DNA from: DASXRC01 sp036506495
GTDB lineage: Bacteria; Actinomycetota; Actinomycetes; Mycobacteriales; Micromonosporaceae
Assembly: GCA_036506495.1 (NCBI GenBank)
Contig: DASXRQ010000057.1
Location: 1 to 22,214, forward strand
Direction: 5' to 3'
DNA length: 22,214 nt
Shown in pieces: positions 12,554-20,459 of this stretch. The notes under the pieces were generated by a model. That model was given only the letters and a program-made list of their open reading frames with translations, had not been told where the DNA came from and did not search any database. Made by a program: the position numbers and the translations under genes. Every line of letters starts with the position of its first letter. The first letter of the stretch is position 1.

Positions 12554-13930
12554 CTACACCGCGGGGACCGGCGGCAGCTTGGCCACCGCGGCCGCGACCT
12601 CCTCGTCGCTCAGCTCGTGGTCGACGAGCTCGCCCGACAGGTAGGCGCCGTACGCCGCGAGGTCGAGGTGACCGTGGCCGCACAGCGCGGTGAGGATGAC
12701 CTTTTCCTCGCCGGTCTCCTTGCATCGCAACGCCTCGTCGATGCAGGCGGCGAGCGCGTGGGTGGGCTCCGGTGCGGGCACGATCCCCTCGGACCGCGCG
12801 AACCGCACGCCTGCCTCGAAGCACTCGCGCTGGGTCTTGGCGACCGCCTCGAGCAGCCCCAGCTCGTAGATGTGCGAGATCAGCGGGGACATGCCGTGGT
12901 AGCGCAGCCCGCCGGCGTGGATCGGGTCGGGGATGAAGTCGTGGCCGAGCGTGTGCATCTTCATCAGTGGCGTCAGGCCGGCGGTGTCACCGAAGTCGTA
13001 CGCGTACACGCCCTTGGTCAGCGACGGGCAGCTCGCCGGCTCCACCGCCCGGATCGTCGGGTCCATCCGGCCGGCCAGCTTCTCGCGCAGGAACGGGAAC
13101 GCGAGGCCGGCGAAGTTCGAGCCACCGCCGGTGCAGCCGACAAGCAGGTCGGGCGTGAGACCAACCTTGGCGAACTGCAGCAGCGCCTCCTCGCCGATCA
13201 CCGTCTGGTGCAGCAACACGTGGTTGAGTACGCTGCCCAGCGCGTAGTTGGTGTCGGCGTGCTGCGCGGCCACCTCGACCGCCTCGGAGATGGCGATGCC
13301 GAGCGAGCCGGGGGAGTCGGGGTGCTCCTCGAGCACCTTGCGGCCGGCGGCGGTCAGGTCGGACGGGGACGGGTGGATGACTCCGCCGAACGTCTCGATC
13401 ATGATCTTCCGGTACGGCTTCTGGTCGTACGAGGCGCGCACCTGCCAGACCTCGCAGTCCAGACCGAACTGGGAGCAGGCGAACGCGAGTGCGGTGCCCC
13501 ACTGGCCGGCGCCGGTCTCGGTCGTGAGCCGACGGATGCCCGCCGCCGCGTTGTAGTACGCCTGAGCGACCGCGGTGTTCGGCTTGTGCGAGCCGGCGGG
13601 CGACACCCCCTCGTACTTGTAGAAGATCTTGGCGGGCGTGCCCAGCGCCCGTTCCAGCCGCCACGCGCGGTAGAGCGGCGACGGACGCCAGAGCCGATAG
13701 ACGTCGAGCACGTCCTCGGGGATGTCGACGTACCGGTCGGTGCTGACCTCCTGCAGGATCAGATCCATCGGGAACAGCGGCGCCAGGTCGTCGGGGCCGA
13801 CCGGCTGCAGCGTGCCGGGGTGCAGGACCGGCGGTGGGGGCGAGGGCAGATCGGCGAGGATGTTGTACCAGCGGCGCGGGATCTCCGCCTCGTCCAGTGT
13901 GATCTTGGTAGCGGTCTGGGGGTCGCTCAT
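12554..13930 (-). CDS. trpB2: TrpB2-type tryptophan synthase beta chain-like PLP enzyme
   Basis: 458 aa, longer than TrpB1 (about 400) and typical of the TrpB2 group. The Schiff-base lysine is Lys116 in SPAGSHKPNTA (TrpB1 usually has AHKIN), and the phosphate loop is CTGGGSNFAG at about 266-275. TETGAGQWGTALA and GLRYHGMSPLISHIYELG are further TrpB2 marks. TrpB2 enzymes condense indole (or a related nucleophile) with serine-derived aminoacrylate, and often act without TrpA. No trpA or other tryptophan gene is in the window, so it is a stand-alone copy; indole salvage is a reasonable inference. It runs divergently from ligA with 102 bases between starts. TAGCGT lies six bases before the ATG with no Shine-Dalgarno, suggesting a leaderless mRNA. 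Confidence 0.9.
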   Translation of the reverse strand: MSDPQTATKITLDEAEIPRRWYNILADLPSPPPPVLHPGTLQPVGPDDLAPLFPMDLILQEVSTDRYVDIPEDVLDVYRLWRPSPLYRAWRLERALGTPAKIFYKYEGVSPAGSHKPNTAVAQAYYNAAAGIRRLTTETGAGQWGTALAFACSQFGLDCEVWQVRASYDQKPYRKIMIETFGGVIHPSPSDLTAAGRKVLEEHPDSPGSLGIAISEAVEVAAQHADTNYALGSVLNHVLLHQTVIGEEALLQFAKVGLTPDLLVGCTGGGSNFAGLAFPFLREKLAGRMDPTIRAVEPASCPSLTKGVYAYDFGDTAGLTPLMKMHTLGHDFIPDPIHAGGLRYHGMSPLISHIYELGLLEAVAKTQRECFEAGVRFARSEGIVPAPEPTHALAACIDEALRCKETGEEKVILTALCGHGHLDLAAYGAYLSGELVDHELSDEEVAAAVAKLPPVPAV

Positions 13931-13988
13931 GGTCCGACGCTAGCCCCCGACCCGCCCGCGCCGGGAGGGGCCGGCCGGATGTCGGACC
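13931..13988. promoter_or_regulatory. Divergent trpB2-ligA promoter region with 8-bp inverted repeat
   Basis: GGTCCGAC (13931-13938) and its exact reverse complement GTCGGACC (13981-13988) sit 42 bases apart in the gap between the two divergent starts. The left copy abuts the trpB2 ATG, and the right copy lies just before a candidate ligA -10 (TACGGT, 13996-14001). Paired sites like this can bind one regulator acting on both genes, but in such GC-rich DNA an 8-bp match may be chance. Confidence 0.3.
13937..13942 (-). promoter_or_regulatory. Possible leaderless -10 element for trpB2
   Basis: On the minus strand TAGCGT is followed by CGGACC and then the ATG at 13930. The six-base gap fits leaderless initiation. 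It overlaps the left arm of an 8-base inverted repeat (13931-13938 with 13981-13988). Confidence 0.4.
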
Positions 13989-14032
13989 GGGCCGATACGG
14001 TTCGGGGAGCGCGATCGTCACCGGAGGTGTTG

Positions 14033-16165
14033 GTGTCCGAGGAAGCCATCCCGCAGCAGGTCACCGCCGCCCAGGAGGCGGCCGCGGGGGTCGAGCCACC
14101 GCCCGCCGCCCGCGAACGGCACGCGGTGGTCGCCGAGGAGGTCGACCACCACCAGTACCGCTACCACGTGCTCGACGCACCGGAGGTCTCCGACGCGCAG
14201 TACGACGCGCTGTTCCGCGAGCTGCAGCAGCTTGAGGCGGAGTTCCCCGCGCTGCGCACGCCGGACTCGCCGACCCAGCGGGTCGGCTACGCGTACGCCG
14301 CACAGTTCGCGCCGGTCGAGCACATCGAGCGGATGATGAGCCTCGACAACGCGTTCAGCGACGAGGAGCTGGCCGGGTGGGCGGCCCGCGTGGAGCGTGA
14401 CGCCGGGCAGTCGCCGACGTATTTGTGCGAGCTGAAGGTCGACGGTCTGGCGGTCAGCCTGACCTACGAGCGTGGCCGGCTGACGCGGGCGGCCACGCGG
14501 GGCGACGGGCGCACCGGAGAGGACGTCACGCCGAACGTGCGCACGATCGCCACGGTGCCCGAGCAGCTGACCGGCACCGACGCCTTTCCGGTGCCGGAGC
14601 TGCTAGAGGCGCGCGGCGAGGTGTTCTACCCAGTCGCGCGCTTCGCCGAGTTCAACGCGCTGCGCGTCGAGCAGGGCGAACCACCCTTCGCGAACCCGCG
14701 CAACGCCGCCGCCGGTTCGCTGCGGCAGAAGGATCCGCGGGTCACCGCGAGCCGCCCGCTGCGCATGGTCGTGCACGGTCTCGGTGCCCGACGCGGGTTC
14801 GAACCGGCCGCCCAGTCGCACGCGTACGAGGCCTGCACCGCCTGGGGCCTGCCGACGAGCACGCTGTGGCGGGTGGTCGACGATCTCGACGGCGTCCGGG
14901 CGTACATCGCGCACTACGCCGAGCACCGCCACGACGTGGAGCACGAGATCGACGGCGTCGTCGTCAAGGTGGACGCCGTCTCCATCCAGCGCCGCCTCGG
15001 CTCGACCAGCCGGGCGCCGCGCTGGGCGATCGCGTACAAGTACCCGCCGGAGGAGGTCAACACCAAGCTGATCGACATCCGCGTGAACGTGGGACGCACC
15101 GGCCGGGTCACCCCGTACGCCGCGCTCGAGCCCGTCAAGGTGGCCGGCTCGACCGTAGCGTTCGCGACCCTGCACAATGCGAGCGAGGTGGCGCGCAAGG
15201 GCGTGAAGATCGGCGACACCGTCGTCATCCGCAAGGCCGGCGACGTGATTCCCGAGGTGGTCAGCCCGGTCGTCGACCTTCGCGACGGGACCGAGCGCGA
15301 CTTCGAGATGCCGACCGTCTGCCCCGAGTGCGGCACGCCGCTGCGGCCGGAACGGGAGGGCGACGCCGACATCCGCTGCCCGAACGGCCGATCCTGCCCG
15401 GCGCAGCTGCGCGAGCGCGTGTTCCACCTGGCGGGCCGCGGCGCGCTCGACGTCGAGGCGCTCGGCTACAAGGCCGCGATGGCCCTGCTGGAGTCGGGCA
15501 TCATTCACGACGAGGGCGACCTGTTCCTCCTCGACGCGGAGCGGCTCTCGCGCAGCCCGTTCTTCGTCAACAAGGACGGCTCGCTCAGTGCGACCGCCAC
15601 CAAACTGCTGGCCAACCTCGAAGAGGCCAAGCAGCGTCCGCTGTGGCGAATTCTGGTGGCGCTCTCGATCCGGCACGTCGGCCCGACGGCCGCGCAGGCC
15701 CTGGCCCGGGAGATGCGGTCGATCGACGCCATCGAGGCCGCCTCGACCGAGCGCCTCGCGGCGGTGGAGGGCGTGGGGCCACGGATCGCGGAGTCGCTGA
15801 CGGAGTGGTTCCGGGTCGACTGGCATCGGGAGATCGTCGACAAGTGGCGCGCCGCCGGCGTACGGATGGCCGAGGAGCGCGCGGACAGCGGCCCGCGTCC
15901 GCTCGAGGGCGTGACGGTGGTCGTGACGGGCTCGCTCACGCGGTACTCGCGTGACCAGGCGAGTGAGGCGATCGCCGCTCGCGGGGGCAAGGTGAGCGGC
16001 TCGGTGTCCAAGAAGACCGGCTTCGTGGTGGTGGGCGACAACCCGGGCTCGAAGTACGACAAGGCCGTCGCGCTGAAGGTGCCGGTCCTCGACGACGAGG
16101 GCTTCGAGGTGCTCTTGGAGAAGGGCCCGGACGCGGCCGAGAAGGTCGCGCAGCGAGGCGAATGA
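14033..16165 (+). CDS. ligA: NAD-dependent DNA ligase
   Basis: 710 aa, full length. Domain Ia motif HHQYRYHVLDAP is near residue 40. The adenylated lysine is Lys135 in CELKVDGLAVSLTY. The OB fold (RVNVGRTGRVTPYA), the Cys4 zinc finger (Cys430, Cys433, Cys449, Cys455), helix-hairpin-helix repeats, and a C-terminal BRCT domain (about 620-705, GVTVVVTGSLTRYSRDQA) follow in the usual order. It seals nicks in Okazaki fragments and repair, using NAD+. The GTG at 14033 was chosen because GGAGG (14023-14027) precedes it by five bases; an in-frame ATG at 13979 would lack a ribosome site and lies upstream of the candidate -10 TACGGT (13996). Much longer in-frame upstream sequence is antisense to trpB2 and rejected. 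This is the only recognised replication gene in the window. Confidence 0.96.
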   Translation: MSEEAIPQQVTAAQEAAAGVEPPPAARERHAVVAEEVDHHQYRYHVLDAPEVSDAQYDALFRELQQLEAEFPALRTPDSPTQRVGYAYAAQFAPVEHIERMMSLDNAFSDEELAGWAARVERDAGQSPTYLCELKVDGLAVSLTYERGRLTRAATRGDGRTGEDVTPNVRTIATVPEQLTGTDAFPVPELLEARGEVFYPVARFAEFNALRVEQGEPPFANPRNAAAGSLRQKDPRVTASRPLRMVVHGLGARRGFEPAAQSHAYEACTAWGLPTSTLWRVVDDLDGVRAYIAHYAEHRHDVEHEIDGVVVKVDAVSIQRRLGSTSRAPRWAIAYKYPPEEVNTKLIDIRVNVGRTGRVTPYAALEPVKVAGSTVAFATLHNASEVARKGVKIGDTVVIRKAGDVIPEVVSPVVDLRDGTERDFEMPTVCPECGTPLRPEREGDADIRCPNGRSCPAQLRERVFHLAGRGALDVEALGYKAAMALLESGIIHDEGDLFLLDAERLSRSPFFVNKDGSLSATATKLLANLEEAKQRPLWRILVALSIRHVGPTAAQALAREMRSIDAIEAASTERLAAVEGVGPRIAESLTEWFRVDWHREIVDKWRAAGVRMAEERADSGPRPLEGVTVVVTGSLTRYSRDQASEAIAARGGKVSGSVSKKTGFVVVGDNPGSKYDKAVALKVPVLDDEGFEVLLEKGPDAAEKVAQRGE

Positions 16166-16339
16166 CGAGTGCGTGGAGTTAGCGGGCGATAACGGATGGT
16201 GTCGGTCTCGTTGCCGTGTATCTCAACTTAGTTACGACGACGTCCGATTCGTACTTTCGGACATCACTGTGGGCCAACGAGGTCGTTTCAATGGCGATGA
16301 CCGTCGAGATGAACGTTCGGCACGCACGATCACGTGGCA
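16166..16339. other. Lower-GC intergenic region after ligA
   Basis: The 233 bases between ligA and the GGDEF-EAL gene (16166-16398) are visibly less GC-rich than the rest. The first part holds an inverted repeat, GTCCGA (16242-16247) with TCGGAC (16257-16262), around TTCGTACTT, which could be a weak terminator or a binding site. I see no gene; an open frame on the minus strand has no support. Confidence 0.45.
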
Positions 16340-16368
16340 TTGAGTGGCGGTTCGGCCCGGCGTAGCGT
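16340..16368 (+). promoter_or_regulatory. Promoter of the GGDEF-EAL gene
   Basis: TTGAGT (16340-16345) and TAGCGT (16363-16368) are separated by 17 bases, a good match to the housekeeping consensus (TTGACA, TANNNT). The start of transcription would be near 16375, giving a leader of about 24 bases that includes the ribosome site GGGAGG (16388-16393). The -10 lies in the loop of an inverted repeat, GGCCCG (16354-16359) with CGGGCC (16369-16374), which may be an operator. Confidence 0.6.
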
Positions 16369-16398
16369 CGGGCCAGGTGACGGCGTCGGGAGGTACGC

Positions 16399-18558
16399 AT
16401 GGAGGCCGCATCGCTGCGGAACTCCGTCCCCCCCGATCGGGTGGCGCCATTCTTCGGATTCGTCGGATCCGTCGTCACGCTCGGCGCATTGGTCGTGGCC
16501 GTTCCGGTGGCCGAGCTGCCGGCGCAGCTTGCCGAACTGCCGGCCGCGTTTTGGGTAATGGCCGCGCTGGCCGTGCTCGGCGACTCACGACCGTTCACAC
16601 CGCCGGGCCGTCGGCAGAGTTCCGCGATCTTCCCCTCGATCTGCTTCACCTTCGCGATCCTCCTCGCCTGGGGGCTAGGCCCGGCGATCGCCGTGCAGGC
16701 CGCCGCCGTCGCCGTGTCGAGCTGGCGCATGCGGCACGCGGCGTGGCGCGCCGTGTTCAACGTCGGGCAGTATGCGCTGGCGCTCGGCGCCGCGGCCGGC
16801 ATGATCCGGCTCATCGGTGGCGCGCATCCGCTGGACGCGAACGGGCAGACCTGGCGGGACGCCGCCGCGGTGGTGGCCGGCGCGGCCGCCTGGTTCGCCA
16901 TGAAATACGGGACGGTCACCATCGCGGTGCGGCTTCGGTTCGGCGGGCGGTGGTGGTCGGAGTTCACCCGCGCCCTCGGCGTCGAGCTGCTGTCGACCGG
17001 CTCGCTGCTGTTGCTCGCCCCGATCCTGGTCGCCGCGGTGGAAATCAGCGCCGCCCTGATCCCGCTGGTGGTGGTGCCGCTCTACGCGGTGTACCGCATG
17101 GCCCGGCTCTCCACCGAGCAGGAGCGGCTCGCCCGGCTCGACCCGCTGACCGGGCTCGCGAACAGGAAGGCGCTGATGTCCGAGGTGGCCGAGCACGCCG
17201 CGACCCAGGCCGCGCGCGCGGCCAAGGGGGAGGCGGACCGGCACTTCGCGCTGCTGTTGCTCGATCTCGACCGGTTCAAGCACGTGAACGACGCGCTCGG
17301 GCACGAGGTCGGCGACCGCCTGCTCGTCGAGGTGGGTCGCCGGCTGTCGCGGGTCGTTGACGAGAGTGACCTCGTCGCGCGGCTAGGTGGGGACGAGTTC
17401 GCGATCCTGGCGCCCCGGCTCCACGGCGCCGGGGAGGCCAGCGCGCTCGCGGCCCGCGTCACCACCGCACTCGCCGAACCGGTGTCCCTCGACGGACTCC
17501 CACTCGACGTCGGTGGCTCGATCGGCATCGCGCTCTATCCCGAGCACGGCGATGACTTCGCCGCGCTCATGCGGCACGCAGACGTGGCGATGTACGACGC
17601 GAAACACCGCGGCGACGCGGTCGCGGTGTACGCACCGGAGTCCGATCACAACTCGGCCGAGCGGCTCGGTCTGGTCGCCGATCTGCGCAGCGCGCTGGAG
17701 AGCAACGGCTCCCGGCTGAATGGTCGCCACCGCGCCGAGCCGGACGACGAGACCACCGGCGTCGACGGCGCGTCCGGGCTGCAGCAGGGCGCGGTCGGGC
17801 TCAACGGTCGGGCCGCGGGCGAGATCGCCATGTACTACCAGCCGCAGGTCGACATCGGTACCGGCACGGTGGTCGGAGTCGAGGCGCTGCTGCGGTGGCG
17901 GCATCCGCTCCGTGGACTGGTCGACCCCGAGGAGCTGATCCGGGTGGCTGAGCAGAGCGCGGTGATGCGCCTGCTCACCCGGCGAGTGATCGACGACGTG
18001 GTCGAGCAGATCGCGAAGTGGGCGGCCGCCGGCGTGCAGCTTCGGGCGTCGCTCAATGTGAGCGTGCGGGATCTGCACACCGCCGAGATCACGGAGCAGA
18101 TATCCGACCGGCTGGCGCGGTATGGCGTCCCGCCGGACCGGCTCCAGCTGGAGATCACCGAGGGTGCGCTGATGGCCGACCCGCGACGGGTCCTGGCAAC
18201 GATCTCCGAGCTGCACCGGATCGGGGTCGCGATCGCGCTGGACGACTTCGGGACCGGCTACTCGTCGATGCAGCACCTGCGCCGGCTGCCGCTGGCGGAG
18301 GTGAAGATCGACCGGTCGTTCGTGCTGGGCATGGCCGCCGACGCCGACGACGCCGCGATCGTGCGCTCCATCATCGAGCTCGCCGGCGCGCTGGGCCTGC
18401 GGGTGGTCGCCGAGGGCGTCGAAGACGAGCGCACGTGGCGGCTGCTGCACAGGTCCGGCTGTCACATCGCCCAGGGCTGGTTCTACGCGCGGCCGATGCC
18501 CGGCGACGAGCTGGTTGGGTGGCTCGCGCGCTATCGGCCGTTGTCGCCGCGCCGCTAG
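16399..18558 (+). CDS. Membrane GGDEF-EAL cyclic-di-GMP enzyme
   Basis: 719 aa. Residues about 15-240 contain five to seven hydrophobic segments and no recognised sensor domain, so it is a membrane-anchored enzyme of MASE-like architecture. The GGDEF domain (about 245-420) begins LARLDPLTGLANRKAL and has an intact GGDEF at 330-334, but the product-inhibition site is absent: DESD stands where RxxD should be. The EAL domain (about 475-705) has EALLRW (Glu495), SLNVS, LEITE, DDFGTGYSS (615-623), EVKIDRSF, VAEGVEDE and AQGWFYARP, all residues needed for phosphodiesterase activity. Both c-di-GMP synthesis and degradation are therefore possible. A Gly/Asn/Arg-rich stretch (about residues 435-472) interrupts the usual short linker. 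GGGAGG precedes the ATG. It lies between ligA and gatC on the same strand but has its own promoter. Confidence 0.93.
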   Translation: MEAASLRNSVPPDRVAPFFGFVGSVVTLGALVVAVPVAELPAQLAELPAAFWVMAALAVLGDSRPFTPPGRRQSSAIFPSICFTFAILLAWGLGPAIAVQAAAVAVSSWRMRHAAWRAVFNVGQYALALGAAAGMIRLIGGAHPLDANGQTWRDAAAVVAGAAAWFAMKYGTVTIAVRLRFGGRWWSEFTRALGVELLSTGSLLLLAPILVAAVEISAALIPLVVVPLYAVYRMARLSTEQERLARLDPLTGLANRKALMSEVAEHAATQAARAAKGEADRHFALLLLDLDRFKHVNDALGHEVGDRLLVEVGRRLSRVVDESDLVARLGGDEFAILAPRLHGAGEASALAARVTTALAEPVSLDGLPLDVGGSIGIALYPEHGDDFAALMRHADVAMYDAKHRGDAVAVYAPESDHNSAERLGLVADLRSALESNGSRLNGRHRAEPDDETTGVDGASGLQQGAVGLNGRAAGEIAMYYQPQVDIGTGTVVGVEALLRWRHPLRGLVDPEELIRVAEQSAVMRLLTRRVIDDVVEQIAKWAAAGVQLRASLNVSVRDLHTAEITEQISDRLARYGVPPDRLQLEITEGALMADPRRVLATISELHRIGVAIALDDFGTGYSSMQHLRRLPLAEVKIDRSFVLGMAADADDAAIVRSIIELAGALGLRVVAEGVEDERTWRLLHRSGCHIAQGWFYARPMPGDELVGWLARYRPLSPRR

Positions 18559-18592
18559 CACCCCGCCTCGGCCGGTGACCGAACGCCACAAA

Positions 18593-18598
18593 TAGACT
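18593..18598 (+). promoter_or_regulatory. Possible -10 element for gatCAB
   Basis: TAGACT follows ACAAA in a short AT-rich island 59 bases before the gatC ATG and 35 bases after the GGDEF-EAL stop. No -35 is clear at standard spacing (GGTGACC at 18574-18580 is too close). It probably gives gatCAB its own transcript. Confidence 0.4.
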
Positions 18599-18657
18599 CG
18601 CTCGGGTCGCCGGGCGCATGCGACGCTGCGCTCGGGCCGAGAGCGAGGGGGACCCGC

Positions 18658-18957
18658 ATGACCGCCATCTCCCGCGAGGAGGTCGCGCACCTGGCGCGCC
18701 TGTCGCGGCTCGCCGTCACCGAGGAGGAGCTGGACACGTTCGCGGGCCAGCTCGACGTCATCCTCCAGGCGGTCGCCCGCGTGGGGCAGGTCGCCGCGGC
18801 CGACATTCCGCCCACCTCGCACTCGGTGCCGCTGACGAACGTGTTTCGCGATGACGTCCTCGTGCCGTGCCTGTCCCGGGAGGACGTGCTCGCCGGAGCT
18901 CCGGACACCGAAGCCGGGCGGTTCCGCGTACCGCGGATCCTGGAGGAGGAGCCGTGA
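18658..18957 (+). CDS. gatC: Asp/Glu-tRNA(Asn/Gln) amidotransferase subunit C
   Basis: 99 aa, normal for GatC. It starts MTAISREEVAHLARLSRLAV and contains LDVILQAVARVGQVAAADIP, PTSHSVPLTNVFRDDV and the C-terminal RFRVPRILEEE, all typical. GatC is a belt-like subunit that holds GatA and GatB together in the cytoplasmic transamidosome. GAGGGGGAC just upstream is the ribosome site. Its TGA (18955-18957) overlaps the GTG of gatA, and GGAGGAGG at its 3' end serves as the ribosome site for gatA, so synthesis of the subunits is coupled. Confidence 0.95.
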   Translation: MTAISREEVAHLARLSRLAVTEEELDTFAGQLDVILQAVARVGQVAAADIPPTSHSVPLTNVFRDDVLVPCLSREDVLAGAPDTEAGRFRVPRILEEEP

Positions 18958-20459
18958 CGGACGTGACCAGGCTGACCGCGGCGGACGTCGGCACCGCGAT
19001 CGCCCGGGGCGAGGTCTCCGCGGTCGAGGTCGTCCGGGCCCACCTCGACCGGATCGCCGCCGTCGACGAGAGGGTGCACGCGTTCCTCCACGTCGACGCC
19101 GCCGGGGCGCTCGCCGCGGCGGAGGCCGTCGACGCTCGCCGCGCGGCCGGCGAGCGGCTCGGTCCGCTGGCCGGCGTGCCGGTCGCGGTAAAGGACGTGA
19201 TTACCACCCGCGGCCTGCCGACGACGTGCGGATCGAAGATCCTGGAGGGCTGGCGGCCGCCGTACGACGCGACCGTGGTCGAGCGGCTGCGCGACGCGGG
19301 CCTGGTGCTGCTCGGCAAGACGAACATGGACGAGTTCGCGATGGGCTCATCGACGGAGTACTCCGCGTACGGTCCCACCTACAACCCGTGGGATCTGAAC
19401 CGCATCCCCGGCGGTTCGGGCGGGGGCTCGGCTGCCTCGATCGCGGCGTACGAGGCTCCGCTGGCGATCGGCACCGACACGGGCGGCTCCATCCGGCAGC
19501 CGGGCGCGGTCACCGGCACGGTCGGCAGCAAGCCGACGTACGGCGGCACGTCGCGATATGGCCTGGTGGCGTTCTCCTCATCGCTGGACACGCCCGGGCC
19601 ATGCGCCCGCACGGTCGAGGACGCGGCCTTGTTGCACGCCGTCATCGGCGGCCACGACCCGTGCGACTCGACGTCGATTCCCGCGCCCGTGCCACCCGTC
19701 GTCGAGGAGGCCCGGCGCGGCGCGACCGGCGACCTGACCGGCGTACGGCTGGGCCTCGTCACCGAGTTTTCCGGCGAGGGCGCGGAGCCCGGCGTGCTGG
19801 CCGCGTTCCGGGACACGATCGACGCGCTGACCAAGCTCGGCGCGGAGGTCGTCGAGGTCTCTTGTCCACACTTCGAGTACGCCCTGCCGGCGTACTACCT
19901 GATCGCGCCGAGCGAGTGCTCGTCGAACCTCGCGCGGTTCGACGGCGTCCGATACGGGCTGCGGGTCGGCGACGACGGCACCCGCACCCTCGAGGAGGTC
20001 ATGTCGCTCACCCGGGACGCGGGGTTCGGCCCGGAGGTCAAACGACGGATCATGATCGGCACGTACGCCCTGTCGTCCGGCTACTACGAGGCCTACTACG
20101 GCCAGGCACAGAAGGTGCGTACGCTCATCACGCGCGACTTCACCAGCGCGTTCGAACAGGTCGACGTGCTGATTTCACCGACGACGCCGTTCGTGGCGTT
20201 CCCGTTCGGTTCGCGGACCTCCGATCCGTATCAGATGTACCTGGCCGACCTGTTCACAATCCCGTCCAACCTGTACGGCGGCCCGGCCATCTCTGTCCCA
20301 TGTGGACTTTCTGGGGGCCTGCCGGTCGGCTTCCAGGTGATGGCGCCGACACTGGCCGACGACCGGATGTACCGGGTCGCCGCCGCGGTCGAGTCCGCCA
20401 TCGGCAGGCTCACCCCGCCGGAGCTGTCCGGATCCCGTCCCGATGTGGAGTCTCGATGA
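18954..20459 (+). CDS. gatA: Asp/Glu-tRNA(Asn/Gln) amidotransferase subunit A
   Basis: 501 aa. It is an amidase-signature enzyme with the full Ser-cisSer-Lys triad: Lys80 (GVPVAVKDVITT), Ser155 (IPGGSGGGSAAS) and Ser179 (IGTDTGGSIRQP), nearly the same numbering as Staphylococcus GatA. It releases ammonia from glutamine and channels it to GatB, which amidates Glu-tRNA(Gln) or Asp-tRNA(Asn). The GTG start at 18954 overlaps the gatC stop; an in-frame extension inside gatC is rejected. Its TGA overlaps the ATG of gatB. GatA, B and C are all complete, so the organism probably lacks a conventional GlnRS or AsnRS route for at least one of the two tRNAs (inference from the pathway). Confidence 0.95.
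   Translation: MTDVTRLTAADVGTAIARGEVSAVEVVRAHLDRIAAVDERVHAFLHVDAAGALAAAEAVDARRAAGERLGPLAGVPVAVKDVITTRGLPTTCGSKILEGWRPPYDATVVERLRDAGLVLLGKTNMDEFAMGSSTEYSAYGPTYNPWDLNRIPGGSGGGSAASIAAYEAPLAIGTDTGGSIRQPGAVTGTVGSKPTYGGTSRYGLVAFSSSLDTPGPCARTVEDAALLHAVIGGHDPCDSTSIPAPVPPVVEEARRGATGDLTGVRLGLVTEFSGEGAEPGVLAAFRDTIDALTKLGAEVVEVSCPHFEYALPAYYLIAPSECSSNLARFDGVRYGLRVGDDGTRTLEEVMSLTRDAGFGPEVKRRIMIGTYALSSGYYEAYYGQAQKVRTLITRDFTSAFEQVDVLISPTTPFVAFPFGSRTSDPYQMYLADLFTIPSNLYGGPAISVPCGLSGGLPVGFQVMAPTLADDRMYRVAAAVESAIGRLTPPELSGSRPDVESR

Noticed and set aside
12617..14032. Long in-frame extension upstream of ligA
   Set aside because: It is antisense to trpB2 and lacks similarity to anything; LigA begins normally near the GGAGG-preceded GTG at 14033.
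16179..16967. A 262-codon minus-strand frame spanning the lower-GC gap and the start of the GGDEF-EAL gene
   Set aside because: Most of it is antisense to the membrane domain of the GGDEF-EAL protein; composition is shadow-like and no domain is visible.
18851..20455. Open frame through gatA in frame with gatB, suggesting a giant fusion
   Set aside because: The GatB N-terminus is intact at ATG 20456, which overlaps the gatA stop. The upstream translation is Arg/Gly-rich shadow of gatA.
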